From Flavimobilis marinus (GTDB lineage: Bacteria; Actinomycetota; Actinomycetes; Actinomycetales; Cellulomonadaceae): a stretch of DNA of 64,000 nt. The DNA lies in assembly GCF_900113055.1 (NCBI RefSeq), contig NZ_FONZ01000001.1, positions 310,001 to 374,000 on the forward strand, in the 5' to 3' direction. Of this stretch, positions 9,701 to 20,800 are shown piece after piece. Position 1 is the stretch's first letter; every line of letters begins with the position of its first letter. The translations under genes were made by a program, and so were the position numbers. The notes below the pieces were generated by a model. The model was not told where the DNA came from. It did not search any database and saw nothing but the letters and a program-made list of their open reading frames with translations.

Positions 9701-12700
9701 CATCGCGCGCAACGACGAGGTCACCGTCCCGCCCGGCCAGCGCGTCGAGGTGCGGGTCCTGGCCAACGACATCGAGGCCTCGGGGGACGAGCTGTCGATC
9801 GTCGAGCCGCTCCAGGTCCCGCCGGGCCTGCAGGCCTCGGTCGAGGGCAGGCGGATCGTCGTCACGACCCCGAGCTCCGAGGGCGTGCTCCAGATTCCAT
9901 ACTCCGCGCAGAACGCGCGTGGCGCGCGGGCGTCCGCGGTCCTCACGGTCAACGTGGTGTCCGGCGCAGTCATCCAGCCGCCGATCGCCCGCGACGTCGT
10001 CGTGCCGCCCCTGGAGACGCTCAACAAGACGTCCGTCGACGTCGACGTGCTGGCGGTCGCGGAGAACCCCTCCGGCCCGCTCAGCGACCTCGAGGTTCGG
10101 GTGCCGTCGTCGCACGCGGGCGTCGCCGTGGTCGGCGCGAACCGTCGCGTCACCGTGACGCTGGGCGAGACCGCGCGGACGGTGCCGTTCGAGATCGTGA
10201 ACACCCACCCCGACGCTGAGGGCGCCTCCGCGTTCGCGTTCATCACGGTCCCCGCGCTCGGAGACTTCCCGCCGGTGCTACGGCCGAACGCGCGCGAGCT
10301 GCGGGTCGCCTCCGGGGAAGAGCTGGTGATCTCGCTCGAGGAGTTCGTCCAGGTGGGTCCGGGCAAGACGGCGCGGGTGACGGACGCGGAGTACGTCTCG
10401 GCCACGCGGTCGGACGGCACCGAGCTCGTGGTCGACGAGACAACGCTGCGGTACGCGTCCGAGGCCCAGTACGCCGGGCCTGCCTCCATCACCTTCGAGG
10501 TGACCGACGGCATCTCTCGTGAGGACGCCAACGGTCGGCTCAAGACGCTCACGCTCCCGATCACGGTGTACGCGACCGAGGACTATCCGCCCACCTTCGC
10601 CCCGACCGTGGTCGAGGTGCCGCAGGGCGGCAGCCCCGTCGTCGTCGACCTGCTCGCGCTGACCCAGGGGCCCGAGGGCGCCGAGGCCGGCCCGGCGCAG
10701 TACGCCTACAGCCTCACCACGGCGGTGCCCAACGGGTTCTCGGTGGGGCTCGAGGGCACGCTGCTCTCGATCTCCGCAGCGGCGACGACGGCGCGCGGCA
10801 CGGTCGGCTCGATCGGTCTGGCCATCGGCTACGGGGTGTCGGGCTCGCTGCCGGCGACCTTGGACTTCCGCGCGACCGCGAGCGACCGGCAGGTCGCTCA
10901 GGTGCGCGACTTCACCATCGCCGACGGCGTGAGCGGTGAGTCGCGGCCCGTCGAGGTGCTCGCGGGCTCGTTCAACCCGTTCCCGGAGACGCCGCTGCGG
11001 GTCCTCGGCGCGACGGTCGAGACCCCGAACTCGGGCACGGCGTCCGTGGAGGGCGCGCGCGTCGTCGTGCGGCCCGTCGAGAACTACGTCGGCACGATGG
11101 TGGTGCGGTACCTCGTCGTGGACGCCACCGGTGAGCCCGGCCGCGAGGTCGAGGGCCGGATCACCCTGACGGTGCGCGGCCTGCCGGGCACGCCGTCGAC
11201 GCCCACGGAGCGAGGCATCCGGGACCGGACCGTCGTGCTCGCGTGGGACGCCCCTGCGGCGAACGGCGAGCCCATCGACTACTACGAGGTCGTCCGCTCC
11301 CCGGGCGGTGACGTCACCCGGTGCGCGAGCACCACCTGCACCATCGACGATCTCCAGAACGACGTCGAGTACTCCTTCACCGTGCGGGCGCACAACGCCG
11401 TCGGCTTCGGTGAGTCGAGCGCGCCGTCGCCCACCTACCGGCCCGACGCCGTGCCCGAGCGGCCGAGCGCGCCCACGCTGAAGTTCGGCGACCGCGAGAT
11501 CGACGCGACGTGGCCGGTGCCGCCGAGCCCTGGCTCGCCGGTCAGCGAGTACACCGTCGAGATCAGCCCGGCTCCGTCGGCCGGCGCCGCCTCCGTCACG
11601 ACGTCGTCCCCGCGGCACACCTTCCGCGGGCTGACCAACGGCACGGCGTACACGGTGCGCGTGCGGGCGCACAACCGCGCGCCGGACCCGAGCGAGTGGA
11701 GCCCGATGTCCGTGCCGGAGACCCCGGCGGCGGTGCCTGGAGCCCCCACGGTCGAGGCGAGCCGGGTCGACACCCCGTTGGGTGGCCAGATCCAGCTGAC
11801 GTGGACCGCCGGCCCCGACAACGGGGCTGAGGTGAAGAAGTACTGGATGGCCGTGAGCGGGGGCGGGACCTCGTTCGAGCGGGAGATCGGCGGCGAGCGG
11901 ACCTCGTGGTCGTTCACCGAGGCCAAGAACGGGGTGGACTACACGTTCTCGCTGCGTGCCGAGAACAAGGCCGGGCGGTCGCAGGCCGGGACGGCACGCT
12001 CGATGACCTGGGGGACGCCGGGGGAGATCCGGGACGCCAGCGCGAACGACGCGGCGGCGCCCGACACGGCGTTCGGCAAGGGCCGCGTGGAGTACACCTG
12101 GCGCGCGCCCGCTGACATGGGCGGCTTCCCCGTCGACAGGTACGAGATGGACGGCCAGGGCTCGATCGGGACCAGCCCCAGCTATACCCAGCGCGACCTG
12201 CCCGGGGGCGAGCCGGCACCGCGCCCCAAGGTCCGCGCGTGCAACGAGCACGTGTGCGGTCCGTGGACGACGCTCCCGTCGGCGACGCCGACGACGGTGC
12301 CGCAGGCGCCTGCGGTTACCGGCGGCCCGCTCTCGTGGCGCGAGTTCGAGTTCTCCTTCTCGGCTCGCAACACCGGAGGTTCGGCGATCAAGGGCTACCG
12401 CTACCGCGTTGATGCCGAGTATGGCGGTGGAACCGACGGTTGGGTCCCCGCCAAGGATCCGAAGTCGAACGAGAAGTACGAACTGCGGTTCGGCGGGCCG
12501 ACCACGATCTCGGTGCAGGCGGAGAACGAGCGTGGGTGGAGCGCCGTAGCAACGACGTCGTTCGTCGTGCGGAGCCCCACCGCTCCCGACGCACCGCGTG
12601 TGGTGGCCGAGTCGCCGGACTGGAACAAGCTCCGCTGGCGCTGGGACGCGGTCACTGGTGAAGCCACGGGTGGAGCGACGATCACCAAGTACGAATACCG

Positions 12701-13208
12701 CGTGCAGCGCAACCGAGAGACGATTCTCGACTGGCGTGAGGGGAACCCGGACACCTGGTACACCGGTGCTGACGCCGGTGTGGACGTGCAGGGCGATGCC
12801 GAGTACCGGGTGGAGGTGCGTGCGACCAACGACGCACCCAACAGAGATGGGTCTCGAGGCAAGACGAGCGACGCTGGCCAGGCCACGGCTTCCGTTTTCC
12901 GGCCACCACTTCCAGGCCGGCCTACGGTGGACATCGACGCGCTTGCCGCCGACTCGGTGACCTTCACGTGGGCCAACGGCGACGACCACGGGTTCGAGAC
13001 AACCTACGAGTATCGGATCAACGTCGGGCGCGACGAAGGCGACTGGACGAGCGTTACCGAACGCACGGTGACCCAGCGGATTGATGCCCGCGAGGACGAT
13101 TGGGTGGTTGTCCAAGTGCGCGCCTCCAACACGCGGCGTCCGGGAGAGCACTCAGAGACGGGTAGTGCGGAGCAGCGGGTGCCCCGCGACGACTCCGAGG
13201 ACCCCTGA
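6753..13208 (+). CDS. Giant membrane-anchored Ig/cadherin-like and Fn3 repeat protein
   Basis: A 2151-residue surface protein. A basic N-terminus and one membrane helix (about residues 26-45) are followed by an exported propeller-like segment (about 50-400) with four cysteines. A long series of Ig/cadherin-like repeats of about 95 residues comes next (about 400-1470, with recurring DPDGD and ANDTDPNGG calcium-type motifs). About seven Fn3-like repeats form the C-terminal part (about 1476-2140, with recurring YEV, YTVRVRAHN). There is no LPXTG or other sorting signal, so it is anchored by the N-terminal helix. The GTG at 6753 (GTGA overlap, GGAGGTG 8 nt upstream) is preferred. The last about 800 bases have clearly more A/T-ending codons than the rest. 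It may be an adhesin, a structural stalk or the substrate of the downstream machinery; I cannot decide. Confidence 0.85.
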   Translation: MTSRRMARDARQIDRAAGANRRRTWTTVGAATLVPVLLAVLAIINPGVKVSQVDLNDGSVWLTNKAQQKLGRFNSQIGELDGGLASEPALDVLQAGSDVLLLENGKVTVVDPASVSATTQLSLPAGAKVAMAAGTVAVTSADGEVWVSAFDQLDSLALEPETATLTVGAGAVSAITTDGAVLTFDPTTGKAHRTEIATGAPVTTVGAQVAPAGTAVTQATAVGDDLVVLGVGMLYGEGWQTRVGNPADVVMLQHSGAANDEVLVSTPAALLGVSLDGGSVETVQDGFSGVPAAPVRVGSCEFGAWATSGQNYVRRCGQEAPQVATDPDISASDELVFRVNRSVVVLNDVTDGRLWLLAEIPQVFEPNWTDIKSQEELDESDEPSDEVETTQNLLEECSEAASAPTAQDDAIGVRPGRTTILSVLNNDNSAECGIIAISQFDAISPDFGRVESVYGGRALQLTTAAGASGEQSFTYTITDGRGLDAPSTATVRLRVRDEALNDPPEQVRTSAVEVEVGASVTYNALADFVDPDGDDLMLVGARTDGAGTVRTRPDGKLTFLADGEQLGRQAVTVQVSDGRETVEGRLNVDVRPAGSLAPVIDPIHQVAYVGQTIDVNVLAGVRSASREPVRLAGVEAVDGTTVEPDLAAGTFKFTGSRVGTYYLPFLVTATPQQATGLARIDVVERPSEALPPVAVRDMALLPPGGEVTIDPLANDTDPNGGVLVLVSAQTEDGSRLQVGVLNHRLLRISSQRALEGPEIVTYVVSNGVAETSGEVVVQPTTVSETQRPPVVQDVEVSVRTGGVVTIPVLETAYDPDGDTITLERELVEPASAGLMFVSGDVLRFQAPAEAGTARATFAVSDEFGNVSSAQVTVSVHESDPTTKEPARPVDLTARVFSGETVRITVPLIGIDDDGDGVSLLGQATAPTKGRIVAVGADYLEYESFPGETGTDEFQYAVEDWVGQRSVANVRVGIAARPTEPQPIIARNDEVTVPPGQRVEVRVLANDIEASGDELSIVEPLQVPPGLQASVEGRRIVVTTPSSEGVLQIPYSAQNARGARASAVLTVNVVSGAVIQPPIARDVVVPPLETLNKTSVDVDVLAVAENPSGPLSDLEVRVPSSHAGVAVVGANRRVTVTLGETARTVPFEIVNTHPDAEGASAFAFITVPALGDFPPVLRPNARELRVASGEELVISLEEFVQVGPGKTARVTDAEYVSATRSDGTELVVDETTLRYASEAQYAGPASITFEVTDGISREDANGRLKTLTLPITVYATEDYPPTFAPTVVEVPQGGSPVVVDLLALTQGPEGAEAGPAQYAYSLTTAVPNGFSVGLEGTLLSISAAATTARGTVGSIGLAIGYGVSGSLPATLDFRATASDRQVAQVRDFTIADGVSGESRPVEVLAGSFNPFPETPLRVLGATVETPNSGTASVEGARVVVRPVENYVGTMVVRYLVVDATGEPGREVEGRITLTVRGLPGTPSTPTERGIRDRTVVLAWDAPAANGEPIDYYEVVRSPGGDVTRCASTTCTIDDLQNDVEYSFTVRAHNAVGFGESSAPSPTYRPDAVPERPSAPTLKFGDREIDATWPVPPSPGSPVSEYTVEISPAPSAGAASVTTSSPRHTFRGLTNGTAYTVRVRAHNRAPDPSEWSPMSVPETPAAVPGAPTVEASRVDTPLGGQIQLTWTAGPDNGAEVKKYWMAVSGGGTSFEREIGGERTSWSFTEAKNGVDYTFSLRAENKAGRSQAGTARSMTWGTPGEIRDASANDAAAPDTAFGKGRVEYTWRAPADMGGFPVDRYEMDGQGSIGTSPSYTQRDLPGGEPAPRPKVRACNEHVCGPWTTLPSATPTTVPQAPAVTGGPLSWREFEFSFSARNTGGSAIKGYRYRVDAEYGGGTDGWVPAKDPKSNEKYELRFGGPTTISVQAENERGWSAVATTSFVVRSPTAPDAPRVVAESPDWNKLRWRWDAVTGEATGGATITKYEYRVQRNRETILDWREGNPDTWYTGADAGVDVQGDAEYRVEVRATNDAPNRDGSRGKTSDAGQATASVFRPPLPGRPTVDIDALAADSVTFTWANGDDHGFETTYEYRINVGRDEGDWTSVTERTVTQRIDAREDDWVVVQVRASNTRRPGEHSETGSAEQRVPRDDSEDP

Positions 13209-13264
13209 CCGCGTACGATTCGCCCGTCCCTCTGCATCGCCCCTGACGAGAGAGCACGCACACC

Positions 13265-14227
13265 ATGACTCCTGAACAGACCGCGTGGTTCGCGGAGACC
13301 TTCGGCGCCCTCGTGGCCAACGTGGGCAAGGCGGTGCTCGGCAAGCCGCACACCATCCGCCTCGCGTTCACCGCGATGCTGGCCGAGGGGCACCTGCTGC
13401 TCGAGGACGCACCCGGGACCGGCAAGACGTCGCTCGCACGTGCGCTCGCCGCGACCGTCCAGGGCACGCACAACCGCATCCAGTTCACGCCGGACCTCCT
13501 GCCGTCGGACGTCACGGGCGTGACGATCTACGACCAGGGCAGCGGGCGCTTCGAGTTCCACAAGGGCCCGATCTTCGCGTCGATCGTCCTCGCGGACGAG
13601 ATCAACCGTGCGTCGCCCAAGACGCAGTCGGCTCTCCTCGAGGTCATGGAGGAGTCCCACGTGACCGTCGACGGCGTCACCCACTCGGCGGGACGACCGT
13701 TCATGGTCATCGCGACGCAGAACCCCATCGAGCAGGCCGGCACCTACAAGCTGCCCGAGGCGCAGCTCGACCGCTTCCTCATCAAGACGTCGATCGGCTA
13801 CCCCGACCACGCGTCGACCGTCGAGATCCTCGCCGGGTCGGCCGAGCGCGACCGCTCCTCGCACCTCACGCCGCTCATCACCACCGACGCGATCGGCGAC
13901 ATGGCGGACATGGCCGCCGGCGTGCACGTGGATGCCGCGGTGCTCGACTACGTCTCCCGGCTCGCCGAGGCCACGCGCTCCGACCCCCAGACCCGCCTCG
14001 GCGTCAGCGTCCGCGGCTGCATCGCGCTCGTGCGCTGCGCCAAGGTGTGGGCCGCCGCCCAGGGCCGCGCGTTCGTCATCCCCGACGACATCAAGGAGCT
14101 CGCCGAGCCCGTCCTCGCGCACCGCCTGATGCTCGACGTCGAGGCCGAGTTCGCCGGCGTCACCAACTCCGAGGTGCTCGAGAACGTCCTCAGCGTCACG
14201 GCCCCGCCGGTGGAGCGAGTCGCCTGA
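13265..14227 (+). CDS. MoxR-family AAA+ ATPase
   Basis: A 320-residue ATPase of the MoxR group, chaperone-like AAA+ proteins that usually pair with DUF58 (and often VWA) proteins. It shows Walker [10 protein letters not shown] (Lys54), Walker B LADEIN (Asp111-Glu112), a sensor-1 segment [12 protein letters not shown] and a C-terminal lid domain. Length is typical. The start is the ATG at 13265, 56 nt after the giant gene's stop; the ribosome site is weak (GAGAGAGC). Next is the DUF58 gene after a single base, the classic MoxR-DUF58-transglutaminase order. The substrate is unknown; assembly or remodelling of the surface or secretion complex is an inference. Confidence 0.88.
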   Translation: MTPEQTAWFAETFGALVANVGKAVLGKPHTIRLAFTAMLAEGHLLLEDAPGTGKTSLARALAATVQGTHNRIQFTPDLLPSDVTGVTIYDQGSGRFEFHKGPIFASIVLADEINRASPKTQSALLEVMEESHVTVDGVTHSAGRPFMVIATQNPIEQAGTYKLPEAQLDRFLIKTSIGYPDHASTVEILAGSAERDRSSHLTPLITTDAIGDMADMAAGVHVDAAVLDYVSRLAEATRSDPQTRLGVSVRGCIALVRCAKVWAAAQGRAFVIPDDIKELAEPVLAHRLMLDVEAEFAGVTNSEVLENVLSVTAPPVERVA

Positions 14228-14228
14228 C

Positions 14229-15479
14229 ATGAGCACGGGGGCGAAGGCCGCAGGCGCGGCCGCGGTGGCGAGCGCGCGCGGGTTCGCGGGTGGGCTGTGG
14301 CGTGCGCTGCTGCCCCTGCGGCGCGCTGCCGCCCACGTGTCCCCGCTCGGCTGGCTGACCGTCGCCACGATGGTCGGCGCCCTCCTGGCGGGGCGCCGCT
14401 ACGGCTGGGACGAGCTCGTGGTGCTGGGCTGCGCTCTCGCCGGCGTGCTCGTCTTCGCCGTGCTCCTGACGTTCGGCCGGTCCACCTACGCGGTCGACCT
14501 CGACCTCGCCGACCACCGCGTCGTCGTCGGCCAGCGGGCGCTCGGCCGGATCGCTGTGACCAACGTCGGGCGCGGCCGGCTCCTGCCGGCGCAGATCGAG
14601 CTGCCGGTCGGCGCCGGCTCCGCCAACTTCGACCTCCCGTCCATGGCCGCCGGGGCCGTGCACGAGGAAGTCTTCGCCGTGCCCACGGCCCGCCGCGCGA
14701 TCGTCACCGTCGGTCCCGTCCTGTCCGTGCGGGGCGACGCCCTCGGGCTGGTGCGCCGCCAGGTGCGCTGGACGAACCCCGAACAGCTCTACATCCACCC
14801 CCTCACGGTCTCCCTCGCGTCAGCGCGCACCGGCGTCATGCGGGACCTCGAGGGCGAGGCCACCCGCGTGCTGTCGGAGAACGACATGTCGTTCCACGCC
14901 CTGCGCGAGTACGTGCCCGGCGACGACCGCCGCAACATCCACTGGCGCACCTCGGCGCGCATCGGCCAGCTCATGGTCCGCCAGTTCGAGGACACCCGCC
15001 GCACGCACACCGCCCTCGCCCTCGCCGACCGCGCGGAGGACTACCGCGACGAGGACGAGTTCGAGTTCGCGGTCAGCATCTACGCCTCCCTCGGCGTCCA
15101 GGTGATCCGCGACGGCCTCGAGGTCACCGCCATGTGCGGCCCGCGCGTGCTGCGCTCCCAGACGCCTCCGCGCCTGCTCGACGACTGCGCGGGCCTCGAG
15201 ATCGCCGCGCCCGGCACCGGCGACGGCCAGACGCTTGCGCAGCACGTCGCTCGTCAGGTTCCGCACGCGTCGATGGCGCTCATCGTCACCGGGGGTGCCG
15301 CCGGACCCCAGGACCTGCGGGCGTCCGCGATCCACATCCCCGCGGGCGTGCGCACGATCTTCCTGGCCTGCTCGCCCGGAGCCGAGCTGGGCCTGCAGAC
15401 CTCGGGCATGCTCTCGACCGCGACGATCGGCCGCGGGCAGGACCTGCCGCGCCTCGTGAGCCGGCTGGTGACCGGATGA
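14229..15479 (+). CDS. DUF58 domain protein
   Basis: A 416-residue protein with two N-terminal membrane helices (about residues 36-80) followed by a beta-rich region and the DUF58 core, whose signature [12 protein letters not shown] and [13 protein letters not shown] lies near residues 225-255. DUF58 proteins almost always accompany MoxR ATPases and transglutaminase-like membrane proteins, as here. The ATG at 14229 follows the MoxR stop by one base, and the stop forms an ATGA overlap with the next gene, so these are translationally coupled. The biochemical function is unknown; related proteins bear VWA-like folds. Confidence 0.85.
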   Translation: MSTGAKAAGAAAVASARGFAGGLWRALLPLRRAAAHVSPLGWLTVATMVGALLAGRRYGWDELVVLGCALAGVLVFAVLLTFGRSTYAVDLDLADHRVVVGQRALGRIAVTNVGRGRLLPAQIELPVGAGSANFDLPSMAAGAVHEEVFAVPTARRAIVTVGPVLSVRGDALGLVRRQVRWTNPEQLYIHPLTVSLASARTGVMRDLEGEATRVLSENDMSFHALREYVPGDDRRNIHWRTSARIGQLMVRQFEDTRRTHTALALADRAEDYRDEDEFEFAVSIYASLGVQVIRDGLEVTAMCGPRVLRSQTPPRLLDDCAGLEIAAPGTGDGQTLAQHVARQVPHASMALIVTGGAAGPQDLRASAIHIPAGVRTIFLACSPGAELGLQTSGMLSTATIGRGQDLPRLVSRLVTG

Positions 15480-17881
15480 TCGACGAGCACACCTCAGGCG
15501 GCGGACGCCGCCGCATCCGCACCGTCACGTCCAACCAGCGCTCCGGCGGAGCGCTGCGCCGGCGGTTGTTCGACGTCGGCGTGCTCACCCTCGCCGTCGC
15601 GCTCGCCGTGGTCGCCGTCGTCCCCGCCTACGGGCCTGTCGCCGCCGTCCCGCTCGTCGCTGGAGCGCTCCTGGGCGCCGCCGTCGTGCTCGTCACGCGC
15701 GCGTGGTCGTGGTCGCCCCTGGTCGCCACCGCCCTGACGATCGCCGTCTACCTGCTCGTCGGGCCCGCCGTCGCGGTGCCCGACCTCGCCGCCGCACGCG
15801 TGCTGCCGAGCGTCGACGCGCTCGTCGCACTGCTGCAGGGCGTCGTCACCGCGTGGAAGGAGATGCTCACCCTCGAGCCTCCGCTCGGAGCGGTCGACAA
15901 CCTGCTGGTCGTCCCGTTCGTCATGGCCCTCGGCGGCACCGTCGCCGCCGGGATGCTCGGCACCGACCGCGAGGCCGCCGCCGGGGCGCGCGCCTGGCAC
16001 GCCCAGTCCGGCGCCGGCAACGGACCCGGGCGCCGGATCCAGCTGCGGACGTTCGCCGCCGCCGCCGTGCCGGCGGTCCTGCTCGTCGCGGCCATCCTCC
16101 TCGGCACGGTCGAGGCACCCCTCGCCACCGTCGTCGGCGTCGCCATGGCCGTGCTCCTGCTGCCGTGGCTGGCCTGGCGCTGGCGCACCTGGCACCCCCG
16201 CCGCGTCGTCACGCTCGCCCTCATGGCGGCGGTCGCGGCGTCCAGCGGGGTGTTCGCGGCGCCCGTGCTCGGCGGCGACGAGCCCCGCACGGTGCTGCGC
16301 CACGACATCGTGCCGCCGTTCGACCCGCGCGACCAGCCCAGCCCGCTGGCCGCCTTCCGCAAGTTCATCAAGGACGAGAAAGACACCGAGCTGTTCACGG
16401 TGCACGGGCTGCCGGAGAACACCCCGGTGCGGCTCGCCACGATGGACGCCTTCGACGGCGTGGTGTGGAACGTCGCGGACAGCGGCACGGCCGAAGGGTC
16501 GGGTGCGTTCCGCCGCGTCGGCGAGCGCATCCCCACGACCGTGAGCGGCACCCGTGCGGAGATCGAGATCGAGATCCAGGGCCTCGACGGCATCTGGCTG
16601 CCGACCGTCGGGCAGGCCACCGGGGTCGACTTCGCCGGCCGCGAGAGCCGGGCCCAGGAAGCGGCGTTCCGCTTCAACGACGCCACGGGCGCCGCCGTTC
16701 TGCCCGAGGGGCTGAGCGCGGGCGACCGGTACGTCCTCGACGCCGTGGTCCCCCCGGTCCCCGACGACGCCGCGCTCGGCAGCGCGCAGGTGGGGCGGAT
16801 CGACCTCCCCGACCCCCTGCGGGTCCCGGACGCGGTGGGCACCAAGGCCGCGGACATCGCGAGCAGCGCCACGACGCCCGCCCTCGTCGCCCGGGCCCTC
16901 GAGGCCACGCTCGCCCAGACCGGCTGGTTCAGCCACGGCATCGCCGAGTCCAACGACTACCCGTCCCTGTCCGGCCACGGTGCCTGGCGCATTAACGAGC
17001 TGCTCACCGCGACGCCGATGGTCGGGGACAGCGAGCAGTACGCCTCGGCGATGGCGCTCATGGCACGCCACCTGGGCCTGCCGTCCCGCGTGGTGCTCGG
17101 GTTCGTCGCCGGCGAGGACACGCCCACCACGGGCGACGGTGGGCGCGTCTTCCGGGGCGACGACATCCAGGCATGGGTGGAGGTCGCGTACGTCGGCTAC
17201 GGCTGGGTGCCGTACTTCCCGACGCCGCCCGAGACGAAGACGCCCAGCGAGGAGATGACCGAGGAGGAGTCCCAGCCGCAGCCGCAGGTCGTGCAGCCGC
17301 CGCCCGCGCCGGAGGACCCGGTCGAGCCGCCGGACGCCGACACCGAGGACCCGGACGTCGACGCAGACGAGGAGGACCCCGAGACCGGCGTCGACTACCT
17401 GCGCGTCGTGCTGCTCACCGCGGCGGTCGCGATCCCGATCCTGCTCCTCGTGCTCCCGCCGCTGCTGATCCTCGCGGCGAAGGCCCGGCGGCGTCGTCGT
17501 CGTCGCGCGGCACCGTCGCCGCTCGCCCGCGCGACGGGAGCGTGGGACGAGGTCGTCGACGTCGCACGCGACCACGAGCACGAGCTCTCGCCCCTGGCCA
17601 CGCGCCGGGAGAACGCCCGCGCGCTGGCCGCGGCGTATCCCGCGGCGCCCGCGCTGGCGATCGCCGACCGGGCGGACGCCGCGGTGTTCGCACCCGGCCT
17701 GCCAGACGAAGCCGACGTGGAGGCGCTCTGGACCGAGGTCGACGTGGCCGTCGGAGCGATCCGGCACGGAGGTTCCCGCTGGGCACGGCTGCGCGGGCGC
17801 CTGTCCGTCGCCTCGTTGCGCGAGCGACGCGCCGAGCGCAAGGGCGGACGCAAGGGCCGGCGCAGGGGCGGGCGCCGGTGA
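15476..17881 (+). CDS. Polytopic transglutaminase-like protein lacking the catalytic triad
   Basis: An 801-residue protein of the TgpA-like architecture. It has several N-terminal membrane helices (about residues 35-260), a large exported domain (about 270-590), one more helix (about 640-670) and a basic cytoplasmic tail. The transglutaminase core is clear ([19 protein letters not shown] and [13 protein letters not shown]). However, the positions of the usual Cys, His and Asp read Ser519 (VGDSEQYA), Gln565 (DDIQAWVEV) and Phe581 (VPYFPTP). It is therefore probably a non-enzymatic binding fold. The start is the ATG in the ATGA overlap with DUF58, and the stop overlaps the ATPase GTG. Between MoxR-DUF58 and the EssC-like motor it may be a structural or substrate-holding component. 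Confidence 0.83.
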   Translation: MIDEHTSGGGRRRIRTVTSNQRSGGALRRRLFDVGVLTLAVALAVVAVVPAYGPVAAVPLVAGALLGAAVVLVTRAWSWSPLVATALTIAVYLLVGPAVAVPDLAAARVLPSVDALVALLQGVVTAWKEMLTLEPPLGAVDNLLVVPFVMALGGTVAAGMLGTDREAAAGARAWHAQSGAGNGPGRRIQLRTFAAAAVPAVLLVAAILLGTVEAPLATVVGVAMAVLLLPWLAWRWRTWHPRRVVTLALMAAVAASSGVFAAPVLGGDEPRTVLRHDIVPPFDPRDQPSPLAAFRKFIKDEKDTELFTVHGLPENTPVRLATMDAFDGVVWNVADSGTAEGSGAFRRVGERIPTTVSGTRAEIEIEIQGLDGIWLPTVGQATGVDFAGRESRAQEAAFRFNDATGAAVLPEGLSAGDRYVLDAVVPPVPDDAALGSAQVGRIDLPDPLRVPDAVGTKAADIASSATTPALVARALEATLAQTGWFSHGIAESNDYPSLSGHGAWRINELLTATPMVGDSEQYASAMALMARHLGLPSRVVLGFVAGEDTPTTGDGGRVFRGDDIQAWVEVAYVGYGWVPYFPTPPETKTPSEEMTEEESQPQPQVVQPPPAPEDPVEPPDADTEDPDVDADEEDPETGVDYLRVVLLTAAVAIPILLLVLPPLLILAAKARRRRRRRAAPSPLARATGAWDEVVDVARDHEHELSPLATRRENARALAAAYPAAPALAIADRADAAVFAPGLPDEADVEALWTEVDVAVGAIRHGGSRWARLRGRLSVASLRERRAERKGGRKGRRRGGRR

Positions 17882-20800
17882 AGGTTCGCGTCTCTCTCCA
17901 GCGGACGGACGGTCAGGTCGTGGACCTGACCGTCACCGCGGACGCGACCGGAACCGTGGCGGATCTCGTCGACACTCTCGCGCGGGCCGACCCCGCGCTG
18001 GTGCCAGCGAGCACGACGACGCCCACCCTGTGCGTGCTGACCTCGGACGGGCGCGCACCGCGCGTCCTCGACCGGGACGCGGGCCTGCACGACGCCGGCA
18101 TCCACTCGGGCGCGCAGGTCGCTCTCGTGGCGCCCGACACCCAGGTGCCGGCCACCGCGACGGTGCGGATCCACGGTGGACCGGACGCCGGCCGCACGTT
18201 CGCCGTCCCGTACGGCGCGACGACGATCGGCCGCTCCCCGGACAACGACCTCGTCCTCACGGACCCCCTCGTGTCGAAGCGGCACGCCCGCCTCCTCGTC
18301 TCGGACGTCGCCGAGATCGTCGACCGCGGCTCGGCCAACGGGACCCTGGTCGGCGACGGACACGTGCAGCGTGCCGTCGTGGGCCCCGCGGACGTCGTCC
18401 GGCTGGGAGACACCACCCTGCAGGTCGAGCTTGCCGCCGGCCACGGCCCCGTCGTGCCGCTCGAGTTCAACCGGTCGCCGCTCGTGGCCCCGGTGTGGGC
18501 CGGACGGGAGCGCGAGGCGCCGGCACCCCCGGACCCGGCCAGGCCGTCCCGGTTGCCCGTCCTGGCCATGATCGCGCCAGCCGTGCTCGGCGCGGCGCTG
18601 TTCGGGTTCACGCGCAACCCCATGTCCCTGCTCTTCGTCGCACTCAGCCCGCTCCTGCTGCTCGGCTCGTACGTGGACTCGCGCTCGGGCGAGAAGCGGC
18701 GTGTGGCCCGGGAGACGACCGAGTACCGCGCCGCCCTCGACCGGCTCCGCGAGCAGGTCGTCCAGGACGCCGCCGAGGAGCAGGCCGCGCGGCGGCGCGA
18801 GGTTCCCGACACCCAGACCCTGATGGCTGCCGGGCTGACCCTCGGCCCGTTGCTCTGGAGCTGCAGACCTGAGCACGACGCGTTCCTGCGCCTCAACCTC
18901 GGTCGCGGCACCGCGCGCTCACGCAGCACGATCCGCCTGCCGCACCGGGGCAAGGCGCTCGCCGCGCACTGGGACCAGCTCGTCGCGCTCGCGGACGAGG
19001 CTCGGGACGTCGCGGACGTCCCCGTCGTCGCCGACCTGCGCGTCTGTGGTGCGCTCGGCGTGGCCGGGCCCCGCGCCGACGAGACCGCCCGGGCGCTCGT
19101 CGTCCAGCTCATCACCCTGCACTCCCCGGCCGAGGTCGTGCTCGCGGCCGTCGCGTCGTCGACGAGCGCCGCGGGGTGGGCCTGGCTGCGCTGGCTGCCC
19201 CACGTCGGTTCGGCGCACTCGCCCCTTCCCGGACCGCACCTCGCGTCGAGCCCGGCTGCAGGATCGAGCCTGGCGGCGCGCGTCGAAGGGCTGCTCGAGC
19301 GGCGCGAAGCGGTTGGCGCACGCGGTGCGCACCTGCCTGTCGTCGTCCTCCTCGTCGAGGACGACGCGCCCGTGGAGCGCGGCCGGCTGGTCGGGATCGC
19401 AGAGCGAGGGCCGGCCGTGGGGGTGCACGTGGTCTGGTGCGCGTCAGCGCCCGAGCGGCTGCCCGCCGTCTGCCGGACGTTCGTGACCACGCACGCGGCC
19501 GGCGGGGCCTCGGCCGGCTTCGTGCCCAACGGCGTCGTCGTCTCCCCGCTCGCGTGCGAACGCCTCGACGCGGACGCCGCCCTGGCCCTCGCCCGTCGGC
19601 TCGCTCCCGTGACGGACGCGGGTGCGCCCGCCCTCGACGAGTCAGACCTGCCGCGCTCCGTGCCGTACCTGAGCCTCGTCGGACCGGAGATCGCCACCGA
19701 CCCGTCCGCGGTGCTCGAGCGCTGGCGCGAGAACGGCTCGCTGATCGACCGGACGCTTCCCCCCGTGCGGCGGTCCTCCGACGCGTCGCTCCGCGCCGTC
19801 GTCGGCCAGGGTGCCGAGCAGGAGCTCTCCCTCGACCTGCGCGCCCAGGGTCCGCACGCACTCGTGGGCGGCACCACCGGCGCGGGCAAGAGCGAGCTCC
19901 TGCAGACCTGGGTCCTCGGCATGGCAGCCGCGCACTCACCCGACCGTGTGACGTTCCTGCTCGTCGACTACAAGGGCGGCGCCGCGTTCGCCGACTGCGT
20001 CGAGCTCCCGCACACCGTGGGACTCGTCACCGACCTCTCGCCGCACCTCGTGCGCCGCGCGCTCACGTCGCTGCGCGCCGAGCTTCACCATCGCGAGCGC
20101 CTGCTCAACCGCAAGAAGGCCAAGGACCTCCTGGCGCTCGAGCGCCGGGGCGACCACGAGGCGCCGCCCGCGCTCGTGATCGTCGTGGACGAGTTCGCCG
20201 CCCTGGTGAACGAGGTCCCGGAGTTCGTCGACGGTGTCGTGGACGTCGCTCAGCGTGGTCGGTCGCTCGGGCTGCACCTGATCCTGGCGACCCAGCGCCC
20301 GGCGGGCGTCATTAAGGACAACCTGCGCGCGAACACGAACCTGCGCGTCGCGCTCCGCATGGCCGACGAGGCCGACTCGACGGACGTGCTCGGCGACCCG
20401 CTCGCGAGCGGCTTCGACCCGGGCGTCCCCGGGCGTGCGGCGCTGCGCACCGGTCCGGGACGGCTCGCGATGTTCCAGGCGGGCTATGCGGGCGGCCGGT
20501 CGAGCCAGGCGCTGGCGCGTCCTCGGGTCGAGATCGAGACCCTGATGTTCGGGCCGGGCCACGTCTGGGACGTCCCGGAGGCGATCGAGCCCGAGCCGCC
20601 CCAGGAGGGCCCCACCGACATCGCGCGGACCGTGCGGACGATCGCGGCAGCGGCTGAGGCTGCGGGCGTCCCCGTCCCGCGGCGGCCCTGGCTGCCGGAG
20701 CTCGCCCCGACCTACGACTTGCTCGCCCTCGCCGCCGTCGCACCGGGAGAGCTCGTCCTGGGCATGGTGGACGACCCCGCGAGGCAGGAGCAGCGGGCCG

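Noticed and set aside
6747-10208. A minus-strand open frame of 1153 codons across the giant gene
   Set aside because: Same reason: antisense shadow with Arg/His-rich sequence, while the plus strand shows regular repeats.
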